Made by a program: the position numbers and the translations under genes. Source: Roseiflexus sp. RS-1 (GTDB lineage: Bacteria; Chloroflexota; Chloroflexia; Chloroflexales; Roseiflexaceae). Taken from it: DNA of 64,000 bases. The notes beneath the pieces are model-generated. The model was not told the origin of the DNA and searched no databases. It saw nothing but the letters and a program-made list of their open reading frames with translations. Below are positions 33,759 to 42,973 of the stretch, piece after piece (position 1 is the stretch's first letter; each line of letters starts with the position of its first letter). The stretch is from assembly GCF_000016665.1 (NCBI RefSeq), contig NC_009523.1:3533501-3597500 (forward strand), given 5' to 3'.

Positions 33759-33797
33759 ATTATACCATGCGATATGCCATTTACTGAAAGCGATTTC
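33759..33797 (-). promoter_or_regulatory. LacI-type operator overlapping the promoter of the regulator/catabolic cluster
   Basis: On the minus strand TATAAT (33764-33759) is the -10 box. The 12-bp palindrome GAAATCGCTTTC (33797-33786) matches the LacI-family consensus GAAAnCGnTTTC and covers the expected -35 position. Binding there would block RNA polymerase. Confidence 0.7.
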
Positions 33798-33978
33798 CGA
33801 AGAACGTTACTGCTGCGAGGGAGCGCCGTCCAGGTCGCGACAGGGTATAATACAAACCAGATCCGCGATCATCCCTCAACCGACGCGGCGCTGCTCAGGA
33901 TCGGTGTTTGCGCCAGATGCATTGCGGTGTAAACCTGCCAATCGGTCATGAGCGGCAGCGGGAGGAAGGCACACGACA

Positions 33979-34839
33979 GTGGATACGCCTGTCGAACATC
34001 ACTATCTCCGCATCAGCGGCATTCGCTTCCATGTCGTCCGCGCAGGGTGCGGTGATCGTCTCCTGCTGCTTTTGCACGGTTTTCCAGAGTTCTGGTGGTC
34101 ATGGCGTCATCAGATCAACGCATTCGCCGATCACTACACCGTCGTTGCGCCCGATCTGCGCGGCTACAATGAAACCGAGAAACCTGCCCGCGGCTACGAA
34201 CTGCCGGTGCTGGTGCAGGACATTGTGGAACTGATTCAGGCATCTGGCTTTCAGCGGGCATACGTCGCCGGGCACGACTGGGGCGGCATGATCGCCTGGT
34301 CGCTGGCGATTGCGCATCCGGAGCGCGTCGAGCGATTGATTGCGCTGAACATGCCGCATCCGGCGCGTTTCTTCCAGGAACTGCGGCAGAATCCGGAACA
34401 ACGTCGTCGCTCGCGGTATATCCTCTTCTTTCAGATCCCATGGCTGCCTGAACTTGTGCTGAGTGCGCGCAACGGTGCGGCGTTCGACCGCATTTTTCGT
34501 TCGACGCCGATTGATCGAGCGGTGTTCGATGACGAAACGATCCGCTGCTATAAACAGGCGATGGCGCGCCCCGGCGCTCTCACCGCTGCGCTTAACTACT
34601 ACCGCGCAATGGGACGGTATGGTGCAGGAGATCTGTTTCGCGGCGCCAGCATGCGGGTCACCGTACCGACGTTGCTGATCTGGGGTGAGCAGGATGTCGC
34701 ATTTGCGCCAGAGGTCGTCCAGAGGACGGAGCGTTTTGTTCCCGATCTGCGCATCTGCATGCTGCCGCACGCGTCGCACTGGGTGCAGCAGGTTGCGCCG
34801 CACGAAGTCAATGCCGCTATGCGCGCATTCCTGGAATGA
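33979..34839 (+). CDS. Alpha/beta hydrolase, epoxide hydrolase-like
   Basis: A 286-residue protein. GTG 33979 is chosen, preceded by GGAGGAAGG at about 10 nt. Epoxide-hydrolase/haloalkane-dehalogenase landmarks: oxyanion HGFPEFWWSW (HGxP), nucleophile Asp in AGHDWGGMIAW, cap region with Trp/Tyr residues, LLIWGEQDVAFAPE (acidic charge-relay region) and catalytic His in LPHASHWVQQ. Asp as nucleophile with HGxP favours epoxide hydrolase over a serine esterase. It lies 32-41 bp upstream of a GNAT gene on the same strand and may share its transcript. TATAAT at 33846-33851 may be the -10 box. Confidence 0.88.
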   Translation: MDTPVEHHYLRISGIRFHVVRAGCGDRLLLLLHGFPEFWWSWRHQINAFADHYTVVAPDLRGYNETEKPARGYELPVLVQDIVELIQASGFQRAYVAGHDWGGMIAWSLAIAHPERVERLIALNMPHPARFFQELRQNPEQRRRSRYILFFQIPWLPELVLSARNGAAFDRIFRSTPIDRAVFDDETIRCYKQAMARPGALTAALNYYRAMGRYGAGDLFRGASMRVTVPTLLIWGEQDVAFAPEVVQRTERFVPDLRICMLPHASHWVQQVAPHEVNAAMRAFLE

Positions 34840-34880
34840 CCGAAAGCGCCTGAGCGTGAGCGCGTTTACTGGTGAAACGT

Positions 34881-35732
34881 ATGGCAATCGTCTATCGCCG
34901 CATTGAAACCATCGACGAATACCGCGCCGTCGAAGACCTTCAGACGCAGGTGTGGGGCAGCGATGCGCGTGATATCGTTCCGCTCCATCTGCTGCTGACC
35001 GCCAATAAGAACGGCGGGCTGGCGCTCGGTGCGTTTGATGCTGACCTGACGCCGCCGGACGATCTGATCGGCTTTGTGTTCGGTTTCGTCGGTCTCACGG
35101 CAGCGGGACAGATCAAACACTGTTCGCACATGCTCGGCGTGCTGCCGCACTATCGTGATCGGAGGATCGGCGAGGAACTCAAGCGCCGTCAACGCGACTT
35201 TGTGCTTGCGCAGGGCATCACGTTGATGACCTGGACGTTCGACCCGCTCCAGAGTCGGAATGCGCGCCTGAACCTGCGTAAACTCGGCGCTATCTGTCGC
35301 ACGTATGCGCGTAATCTGTATGGCACGATGAGCGACCGGCTGAACGCCGGGGTTCCCAGTGATCGTTTCGAGGTGGAATGGCATCTGGCATCGCGGCATG
35401 TCGAAGCGCGTCTGGCGCGCGCCGAACCTGAGCCAGACCTTGCCACGCTGCTCGCTGAGGGCGGAGTGGTTCTGAACCCGGCGTCCCCCGGCGCCGCCGA
35501 CGATGCGCCCGCTCCGGTTTGCCGCAATCCGTCCGGCGCTCGCGTGCTCATCCGTTTCCCCACCGACATTCAGGCGATCAAGGCGACGCGACCCGCAGAG
35601 GCGCTGACCTGGCGTATGCAGGTGCGCGATCTGTGCGAACGGTCGTTTGCCGCCGGGTATACGATCACCGACGTTCTCACCGCAGGATCGTGCAGTTACT
35701 ACCTGCTGCACCAGCACTGGAGCATTGTATGA
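34881..35732 (+). CDS. GNAT-family acyltransferase (probable amino-acid N-succinyltransferase)
   Basis: A 283-residue protein from ATG 34881 (GGTGA ends 5 nt before); an in-frame GTG at 34872 is possible. GNAT acetyl-CoA-binding segment: HCSHMLGVLPHYRDRRIGEELKRRQRDF. Then MTWTFDPLQSRNARLNLRKL, typical of the COG3375 branch. The stop overlaps the next start as ATGA, so it is translationally coupled to an OSBS/N-succinylamino-acid racemase-type enolase-superfamily gene. In known NSAR operons the partner GNAT succinylates D-amino acids. I therefore infer succinyl-CoA:amino-acid N-succinyltransferase rather than acetyltransferase. Confidence 0.8.
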   Translation: MAIVYRRIETIDEYRAVEDLQTQVWGSDARDIVPLHLLLTANKNGGLALGAFDADLTPPDDLIGFVFGFVGLTAAGQIKHCSHMLGVLPHYRDRRIGEELKRRQRDFVLAQGITLMTWTFDPLQSRNARLNLRKLGAICRTYARNLYGTMSDRLNAGVPSDRFEVEWHLASRHVEARLARAEPEPDLATLLAEGGVVLNPASPGAADDAPAPVCRNPSGARVLIRFPTDIQAIKATRPAEALTWRMQVRDLCERSFAAGYTITDVLTAGSCSYYLLHQHWSIV

Positions 35733-36841
35733 AGATCGAATCAATCACCCTGCACCATATCGATATGCCGCTGGTGGCGCCGTTCGAGACCAGTTTCGGG
35801 CGTGAGACGCACCGCCCCTGCATTCTGGTCGAGATGCGTGCAGATGGACGAACCGGTTGGGGCGAATGCGTTGCCGGGGCAGGACCCTGGTATGCGTATG
35901 AAACCATTGGCACCGCCTGGCACATCATCGGTGAGTTTCTGGCTCCGATGTTGATCGATCAGGATATCGACTCGCCTGAAGCCATTGTTGAACGGTTTGC
36001 CCACGTGCGTGGTCATCCAATGGCGCGCGCCGCCGTCGAAGCCGCATTCTGGGACATTTTTGCTCAGGTGCACGGCGTATCGCTGGCGCGACTTATCGGC
36101 GCGACGCGGCAGCGGGTGTCGGTGGGGGTGAGCGTTGGAATCGAACCGACACTCGCCGCCCAACTCGAACGGATTGCGCAATTTGTTGAAGCCGGATATG
36201 CACGCATCAAACTGAAGATCAAACCAGGATGGGATGTGACGGTTGTGCGTGCAGTCCGTGATCGCTGGCCCGATATTGCGTTGCAGGTGGATGCCAACTC
36301 GGCGTATACCCTTGCTGATGCGCCGGTGTTTCGCGAACTGGACGAGATGAACCTGCTGCTGATCGAGCAACCGCTGCATCACGAAGACATTGTCGATCAT
36401 GCGCGTCTTCAGGCGCAACTGCGAACTCCGATCTGCCTGGATGAAAGCATTCACTCGCCGGAGCACGCCCGCTGGGCGCTCGATATCGACGCCTGCCGCG
36501 TGATCAACATCAAGATCGGGCGGGTTGGCGGACTGACCGCTGCGCGCCAGATCCACGATCTGTGCGCCGATCGCGGCGTACCGGTCTGGTGCGGCGGCAT
36601 GCTGGAGACGAATGTGGGGCGTGCAGTGAATCTGGCGCTGGCAGCGCTGCCCAACTTTACGCTGCCCGGTGATATTTCCGCCTCGGCGCGCTACTATCAC
36701 CACGACATTGCGACACCCGACTTTGTGTTGAACGATGACTCGACCATTACCGTTCCCGATATTCCCGGCACAGGCGTCGTCGTTCTGCCGGAGCGCCTGC
36801 GCGTCGTACAGGTGCGCGAGATGACGATTGGGAAAGGATGA
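35729..36841 (+). CDS. menC: o-Succinylbenzoate synthase / N-succinylamino-acid racemase (enolase superfamily)
   Basis: A 370-residue protein; the start overlaps the GNAT stop (ATGA). The enolase-superfamily barrel shows the catalytic Lys pair YARIKLKIKPG, metal ligands in LQVDANSAY (Asp), LLIEQPLHHED (Glu) and ICLDESIHS (Asp), and the second catalytic Lys in INIKIGRVGGL. The capping domain starts SITLHHIDMPLVAPFETSFG. The OSBS/NSAR subfamily makes either o-succinylbenzoate for menaquinone or racemises N-succinyl-amino acids. Coupling to a GNAT gene and absence of other men genes here favour the racemase role in D-amino-acid conversion, so the symbol menC is the family name only. Confidence 0.85.
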   Translation: MKIESITLHHIDMPLVAPFETSFGRETHRPCILVEMRADGRTGWGECVAGAGPWYAYETIGTAWHIIGEFLAPMLIDQDIDSPEAIVERFAHVRGHPMARAAVEAAFWDIFAQVHGVSLARLIGATRQRVSVGVSVGIEPTLAAQLERIAQFVEAGYARIKLKIKPGWDVTVVRAVRDRWPDIALQVDANSAYTLADAPVFRELDEMNLLLIEQPLHHEDIVDHARLQAQLRTPICLDESIHSPEHARWALDIDACRVINIKIGRVGGLTAARQIHDLCADRGVPVWCGGMLETNVGRAVNLALAALPNFTLPGDISASARYYHHDIATPDFVLNDDSTITVPDIPGTGVVVLPERLRVVQVREMTIGKG

Positions 36842-36877
36842 GACTATTCCCCTGCCATTTCCCGGCAATGGCTGCGT

Positions 36878-37963
36878 TTATGCTGCGACCATCACTCCGA
36901 CCGCTTCTTCCAGTGATGTGAATCCGTCGCGGCGCAACCGGCGCGCAAGCCCCTGCTTGATGTCGCGCGCGATTGCAGGTCCTGCGTACACCATGCCGGT
37001 ATAGATCTGGATTAACCGTGCACCTGCACGAATGTGCTGATAGGCATCCTCCGCCGTGGCGATGCCGCCGACGCCGATCACCGGCGGCGCCCCGTGCGTC
37101 AGGCGGTAGATCGCGCCGATGACCTGACGCGCGCGCTGCGTCAGTGGACGACCGCTCAATCCGCCGGTTTCGATTGCCAGCCGGCTGTGCAGATCATCAC
37201 GCGCCAGGGTGGTGTTGGTGGCAATGAAGGCTGCAATGCCAGCATCGCAACCGGCGCGCACGACTGCTTCGAGTTGATCCGGGGTCTCATCGGGCGACAC
37301 CTTCAGCGCAATCGGGCGCGGATGCGGCAGAGCGCGATTGAGTCGCGTCAGTTCGTGCAGGAGCGTCTCGAGCGCCGCGCGTTCGTGCAGGCGACGCAAG
37401 CCTGGCGTGTTCGGCGATGAGATGTTGACCGCCACATAGTCGGCGATCGGCGCCAGTGCAACGAAGGTTGCGACATAATCTTCAACGGCGCGTTCCAGTG
37501 GCGTGTCGCGGTTCTTGCCGATATTGACGCCAACGATAACATCGCGTGAGCGACGCGCGCGCAATGCACGCGCCACCGCAACCATGCCCGGACTGTTGAA
37601 GCCGAGGCGATTGATCAGCGCAGTGTCTTCCGGCAGACGAAAGAGGCGTGGACGCGGGTTTCCAGGTTGCGGGCGCGGTGTGACTGTGCCGACTTCGATA
37701 TGCCCGAAACCGAGGAGCGCCAGCCCATCGACCAGATCGGCGCGTTTGTCGAACCCGGCGGCGACGCCGACAGGATTGGCGAAGTGCAGCCCCGACCAAT
37801 CGACCGCCAGGAGCGGATCCTCCCAGGCATACAGCGCACGGATCAGACGCGGCAGCAACGGCGCACGACTCGTCACCCGCAGCGCCTTCGCTGTCAGATC
37901 ATGGGCACGCTCGGCGTCGAGCCGGAAGAGAAGCGGTCGGATCAATGCATAGAGAGAAGTCAT
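36878..37963 (-). CDS. pyrD: Dihydroorotate dehydrogenase, class 2 (quinone-type)
   Basis: A 361-residue protein from ATG 37963 (MTSLYALIRPLLFRLDAERA); the longer frame upstream has no support. The N-terminal helices for membrane quinone access are typical of class 2. FMN barrel: NPVGVAAGFDKRADLVDG, EVGTVTPRPQPGNPRPR, INRLGFNS, VGVNIGKNRDTP, and NISSPNTPGLR with catalytic Ser (class 1 has Cys). Near the C-terminus are GGLSGRPLTQRARQVI and IGVGGIATAEDAYQHIRAGA. It oxidises dihydroorotate to orotate. Last gene of the pyr operon, 90 bp after a pyrK-like gene, a combination usually linked to class 1B enzymes. Confidence 0.95.
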   Translation of the reverse strand: MTSLYALIRPLLFRLDAERAHDLTAKALRVTSRAPLLPRLIRALYAWEDPLLAVDWSGLHFANPVGVAAGFDKRADLVDGLALLGFGHIEVGTVTPRPQPGNPRPRLFRLPEDTALINRLGFNSPGMVAVARALRARRSRDVIVGVNIGKNRDTPLERAVEDYVATFVALAPIADYVAVNISSPNTPGLRRLHERAALETLLHELTRLNRALPHPRPIALKVSPDETPDQLEAVVRAGCDAGIAAFIATNTTLARDDLHSRLAIETGGLSGRPLTQRARQVIGAIYRLTHGAPPVIGVGGIATAEDAYQHIRAGARLIQIYTGMVYAGPAIARDIKQGLARRLRRDGFTSLEEAVGVMVAA

Positions 37964-38053
37964 TTCAACCCTGTCCAATCTGCCCAACCTCTGTGAGAAC
38001 CGCTCTGGCGCTCGCATCGGCGTACTCTCATGGTTCATCTCTCCCTGCGATTC

Positions 38054-38839
38054 TCATGCTACGTCGCGGAGGTCGAACCACGGTCCCTCGACGCACGGCA
38101 GGCGCACTCTGCCTCGCAGTTCGACAGCACATGTTCCACACGCACCGAACCCGCAGCCAGGCGGCGATTCGATGAGCATCTCCGCAAACCCGCGTGCCCA
38201 GCGCAGGCGCACCATTCGCACGATCCGCCCAAGCTCCGCAAGCGCCTCGCGCGGCAATGCCGCCACGACCGCGTCCGCCCACGCCAGCATTGACGGTTTG
38301 TCCGTCGGTTGCAGCGCTGCCGCAACGGATGCTGCAACATCCATGTCCACCATAGTGACATACTCGACGGCGGAGGGGAGCAGAAAGGGTGGCGGCAGGC
38401 GTTCCTGGTCATCGGCGAAGGCGAGCAGAGTCACAGCAGCGTAGGGGGCGGTAAAGCGTGCCATGAAGATCAGCGCGGCAAGCCCCGCGCTGGCGCCAAC
38501 CAGCAACAGATTGCGCTGACGATCATTCAGGGGAAAGGGACGTCCAGACAACCCCACGACATCGAGGGTTTCACCCGGCAAGCGGCGCGCCAGCCATGCC
38601 AGCCCCGGCTCGTGCGGTTCATAGAGCAGCGCCAGCTGTCCAATTTCCGGCATCGTTGCAGCCAGAAAGAGCGGACGACGCAGCAACCGATACCGGTCAT
38701 CGGAGTCGTTGCAGTGCACCAGCAGTGCATGACCGGGACGCGCATCACGCGCCAGATCGGGCGCATGCAGCGCAAGCCAGCGGAGGTGCGCCGTCACCTG
38801 GCGATGGTCGGCGATCGCAAGTGTGTGCTGGCGTGCCAT
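38054..38839 (-). CDS. PyrK-like dihydroorotate dehydrogenase electron-transfer subunit
   Basis: A 261-residue ferredoxin-reductase-like protein. A flavin-binding RRPLFLAA replaces the usual RRPLS. The NAD domain begins LLLVGASAGLAALIFMA. The C-terminus carries the [2Fe-2S] cysteines of PyrK: CGFGACGTC, then a fourth Cys in RLPCVEGPWFDL. In class 1B systems PyrK passes electrons from PyrD to NAD+, but the adjacent PyrD here is class 2. It may serve another redox partner or an alternative acceptor route. The start overlaps the dihydroorotase stop by 1 bp (TAATG). Confidence 0.82.
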   Translation of the reverse strand: MARQHTLAIADHRQVTAHLRWLALHAPDLARDARPGHALLVHCNDSDDRYRLLRRPLFLAATMPEIGQLALLYEPHEPGLAWLARRLPGETLDVVGLSGRPFPLNDRQRNLLLVGASAGLAALIFMARFTAPYAAVTLLAFADDQERLPPPFLLPSAVEYVTMVDMDVAASVAAALQPTDKPSMLAWADAVVAALPREALAELGRIVRMVRLRWARGFAEMLIESPPGCGFGACGTCAVELRGRVRLPCVEGPWFDLRDVA

Positions 38840-40332
38840 TATTCGCCATTCTCGTTGCCGAGGATGCCTTCGAGCCGCGACGCCTGCTGCAACGCGCCGG
38901 TGCCGATGCCAAAATTGCCGCGGCGGAACACGATCTGCCCGCGGTACATGGTCAGCATCACCTGCCCTTTGAGGCGTTGACCGGCGAGCGGCGTGTTACG
39001 CCCTTTTGAGAAAAACCTCGCAGGATCGACGATCCACGGCGAGTCCGGGTCAAAAATAACGATGTCCGCTGGCGAACCGGGGCGCAGGGTTGCTGGCGCA
39101 CGTCCAAGCACCGTCGCCGGACCCTCGGTAAATTTGGCGACCAGGTCGACCAGGTCGAGTTTCCCGCGGTGCACCAGGGTCAACGCCAGCCCCAGCGCCG
39201 TTTCGAGACTGCTGATGCCCGACGCGGCCAGGCGGTACTCACACTCTTTATCAACCGCGCTCTGCGGTTCATGATCCGACGCGATGGCATCGATCGTCCC
39301 GTCGCGCAATCCTTCGATCAACGCCTCCACATCCTGTTCGGTGCGCAGCGGCGGTCTCACGCGCGTCGATGTGTGGTAGGGCGGCAACAGGGTTGATTTG
39401 AGACGTGACGGAAGATCGAGACCATCCTCATTCGCATCGACACGCTCACGCCCCGCGCGATGTCCTGATTTCCCTTCGCCGTGCGGTACATCGAGATTGC
39501 CCAGAACCCAGCGATCGGTCAGTGTCAGGTGATGCGGCGTCACCTCGGCGGTTACACGCACGCCGCGCGCTTTCGCAGCGCGGATAAGCGCGACGCTTCC
39601 GGCAGTGCTGACGTGGCAGATATGCAGATGCGCGCCGGTCATTTCCGCCAGCGCAATATCGCGCGCAACCATGGCTTCTTCGGCAGCAGCCGGGTACCCT
39701 GGCAGACCGAGGCGAATACCGACAGCGCCGTCGTGCATGCCCCATCCACGGGTCAGGCGCACATCTTCGCAATGCGCCATGATCGGCGTGTCGAGCATCG
39801 CCGCATATGCCAGCGCGTTCCGCATCACTGTGGCGTCCATCACGGTGTTTCCCTCATCAGAAAAGCCGACACATCCGGCTTCGACAAGTTCTGCCATCTC
39901 GGTAAGGGTCTGCCCGGCGCGTCCAACGGTGATCGCACCGATCGGCTCGATACGCACCACGCCGCGTCGCCGCGCAATGTCACGGATCTGACGCGCCACC
40001 GCAGCGCAGTCGATAGGCGGGCGCGTATCCGGCATCACGCACAGCGTGGTAAATCCGCCAGCAGCTGCCGCTTTCGTCGCAGTTTCGATAGTTTCCTTGT
40101 GCTCCTCGCCCGGTTCGCGCACGTGGGCATGCAGGTCGAGGAAGCCAGGGGCAATCACCGCACCGCGCGCATTGATTACCTCGGTGTGGTCATCGAGTGG
40201 CTCCGGCGCGATGGTCAGATCGGCAAGATCGATCACCTGAACGACCTTGCCGTTTTCGACCAGCACGTTGCCGATGGTGGCAACACGCCGTGCCGGATCG
40301 ATAATCGAACCATTCTTGATCAGATACCGCAT
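38839..40332 (-). CDS. pyrC: Dihydroorotase with an unusual insertion
   Basis: A 497-residue protein; ATG 40332 is preceded by AAAGAG, while GTG 40347 would overlap the pyrB stop. Class I amidohydrolase motifs: LDLHAHVREPGEEHKE (HxH; usual form HVHLREPG), MAHCEDVRL, HICHVSTAGS, EVTPHHLTLTD and AIASDHEPQS (catalytic Asp). It closes carbamoyl-aspartate to dihydroorotate. Between HHLTLTD and TRVRPPLR there is a segment of about 45 residues, rich in Gly, Arg and Asp (VPHGEGKSGHRAGRERVDAN and following), where most PyrC proteins have about 10. It adds length over the usual 430 residues or so and may be a species-specific loop near the active site. Confidence 0.94.
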   Translation of the reverse strand: MRYLIKNGSIIDPARRVATIGNVLVENGKVVQVIDLADLTIAPEPLDDHTEVINARGAVIAPGFLDLHAHVREPGEEHKETIETATKAAAAGGFTTLCVMPDTRPPIDCAAVARQIRDIARRRGVVRIEPIGAITVGRAGQTLTEMAELVEAGCVGFSDEGNTVMDATVMRNALAYAAMLDTPIMAHCEDVRLTRGWGMHDGAVGIRLGLPGYPAAAEEAMVARDIALAEMTGAHLHICHVSTAGSVALIRAAKARGVRVTAEVTPHHLTLTDRWVLGNLDVPHGEGKSGHRAGRERVDANEDGLDLPSRLKSTLLPPYHTSTRVRPPLRTEQDVEALIEGLRDGTIDAIASDHEPQSAVDKECEYRLAASGISSLETALGLALTLVHRGKLDLVDLVAKFTEGPATVLGRAPATLRPGSPADIVIFDPDSPWIVDPARFFSKGRNTPLAGQRLKGQVMLTMYRGQIVFRRGNFGIGTGALQQASRLEGILGNENGE

Positions 40333-40343
40333 AGGAACTCTTT

Positions 40344-41300
40344 TCACTCGCCAGAGAGACGGTAGAGCAACGCCATCCGCACTGCCACGCCATTCGCGAC
40401 CTGCTCTTCGATCACGGATTGGGCTGATGTGGCGACATCGGGCATGATCTCGACGCCTTCGTTCATCGGACCGGGGTGCATCACCAGGCAGTGCGGCGCA
40501 GCGCGCGCCACGCGCTCAGCAGTGATGGCAAAAAAGCGACTGTACTCTCGCAGGGAAGGGAGCAACCCTGCTTCCATTCGCTCCTTCTGCAAGCGCAGGG
40601 TCATAATCACATCGGCATCTTTGATACACTCGTCCAGGTTGCTGGTGATCGTCAGGTCGGGCCAGGTCGCTTTCCAGAACGACTCCGGACCGATCAACGT
40701 CTGCGGCGCACAGAGTGTCACCGAAGCGCCCATACGGGTAAAGCCCCACAGATTAGACCGCGCAACCCGGCTATGCAGAATGTCGCCGACGATCACCACC
40801 TTGAGACCCTCGATACGCCCCAGTCGCTGCCGCACTGTAAAGAGATCGAGGAGCGCCTGGGTCGGGTGCGCATGGCGCCCGTCGCCAGCGTTGATCACCG
40901 AACCGTGGAAATACTGCGCTGCCAGGTACGGCGCTCCTGACTCACTGTGGCGCATGACCAGCATATCGGCGCCAAGCGCCTGCAATGTTCGCACGGTGTC
41001 GATCAGCGATTCACCCTTCTCGACGCTGCTGCCGCGCGCCGTGAAGTTGACGACATTGGCGGAGAGCGCTTTCCCGGCGAGTTCAAACGAAATCCGGGTG
41101 CGGGTGCTCTCTTCAAAGAACATGTTGACGATCGTTTTACCGCGCAGGGTCGGCACCTGCTTGATTGCCCGCCCCAGCACCTCTTTCATGCTGACGGCGG
41201 TTTCGAGAATCTCTTCGATCTCCTGAGTTGAGAAATCGTCGAGATCGAGCACGTGCCGGCGACGATCCCGTCGTTTTCCCGCCTCCGCAGGTACGCTCAT
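40344..41300 (-). CDS. pyrB: Aspartate carbamoyltransferase catalytic subunit
   Basis: A 318-residue protein of normal length. Carbamoyl-phosphate loop FFEESTRTRISFE, ARGSSVEKGESLIDT with the Ser/Lys of the 80s loop, MRHSESGAPYLAA, GDGRHAHPTQALLDL, VVIVGDILHSRVARSNLWG and VMHPGPMNEGVEI. It condenses carbamoyl phosphate with aspartate as the committed step of pyrimidine synthesis. Second enzyme-level gene of the pyr operon, 13 bp after pyrR; no pyrI regulatory subunit is present, so control is likely through PyrR. Confidence 0.97.
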   Translation of the reverse strand: MSVPAEAGKRRDRRRHVLDLDDFSTQEIEEILETAVSMKEVLGRAIKQVPTLRGKTIVNMFFEESTRTRISFELAGKALSANVVNFTARGSSVEKGESLIDTVRTLQALGADMLVMRHSESGAPYLAAQYFHGSVINAGDGRHAHPTQALLDLFTVRQRLGRIEGLKVVIVGDILHSRVARSNLWGFTRMGASVTLCAPQTLIGPESFWKATWPDLTITSNLDECIKDADVIMTLRLQKERMEAGLLPSLREYSRFFAITAERVARAAPHCLVMHPGPMNEGVEIMPDVATSAQSVIEEQVANGVAVRMALLYRLSGE

Positions 41301-41313
41301 AACTCAGAACTCC

Positions 41314-42308
<995 letters not shown>

Positions 42309-42392
42309 TGTCCTGCTCCTTTCCCAACTGCATGATCGAAACGTTGCGGACGGCTCCGTGCTACGGAACAGCGCAGCGCGCGATTCGGTCGT

Positions 42393-42421
42393 ATAATACG
42401 GGAGAACAGACAGATTGACAA
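42393..42421 (-). promoter_or_regulatory. Promoter of the SRPBCC-pyr operon, back to back with folK
   Basis: On the minus strand TTGTCA (42421-42416), 17 bp, TATTAT (42398-42393). Transcription should begin near 42386, giving a leader of about 78 nt. The plus strand has TATAAT at 42392-42397 for folK, so both -10 boxes share the same bases and the two transcripts probably compete. Confidence 0.7.
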
Positions 42422-42450
42422 TCGAGAAACGCTTTCTGGATCCACCATCA

Positions 42451-42951
42451 ATGGCGCAGCATGAAACAACCGTCTATATCGGGCTTGGCAGCAACATTGG
42501 TGACCGCGTTGCCCGGCTACGGGAATCGGTCGTGCGTTTGAGCCAGGTCATCAAGGTTACGCGCGCCTCACGCCTGTATGTGCAGGCGCCGCTGGGCTAT
42601 GTCAGCCAGCATGCGTTCATCAATGCAGTGGTTGAAGGTCGCACGACGCTCAAGCCGTTCGATCTGCTGGTTGAACTGCAAAAGATCGAACGTGCTATGG
42701 GGCGGCGCCGGGGGATTCAGTACGGTCCGCGCCCTATCGATCTTGACATTCTCTTTTACGGTACGGCGCAGATGGAGTCGTTTGAATTGACCATCCCCCA
42801 CCCCCGTCTGGCTCAGCGCGCATTCGTCCTGAAGCCGCTTGCCGAACTTGCGCCCGATCTGATGCACCCGGTGTTGTACTATACCGTCACCCAGTTACTT
42901 GCCGATGTCGATGATGCCGACCAGGTGAAACTGTACGATCCAGGCGTCTGA
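42451..42951 (+). CDS. folK: 2-amino-4-hydroxy-6-hydroxymethyldihydropteridine diphosphokinase
   Basis: A 166-residue protein. ATG 42451 fits the family N-terminus (ETTVYIGLGSNIGDRVARL); a TTG at 42415 would add 12 unsupported residues. HPPK signature: GPRPIDLDILFYG, preceded by LLVELQKIERAMGRRR and followed by LTIPHPRLAQRAFVLKPL. It transfers pyrophosphate from ATP to the pterin in folate synthesis. It stands alone, divergent from the pyr operon and convergent with adenosine deaminase. Confidence 0.95.
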   Translation: MAQHETTVYIGLGSNIGDRVARLRESVVRLSQVIKVTRASRLYVQAPLGYVSQHAFINAVVEGRTTLKPFDLLVELQKIERAMGRRRGIQYGPRPIDLDILFYGTAQMESFELTIPHPRLAQRAFVLKPLAELAPDLMHPVLYYTVTQLLADVDDADQVKLYDPGV

Positions 42952-42953
42952 TG

Positions 42954-42973
42954 CTGATGCCGCCAGGCATCAT
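42954..42973. terminator. Short bidirectional hairpin between folK and adenosine deaminase
   Basis: TGATGCC (42955-42961) pairs with GGCATCA (42966-42972) around GCCA, just after the folK stop and over the end of the convergent gene. No T-tract. Confidence 0.4.
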
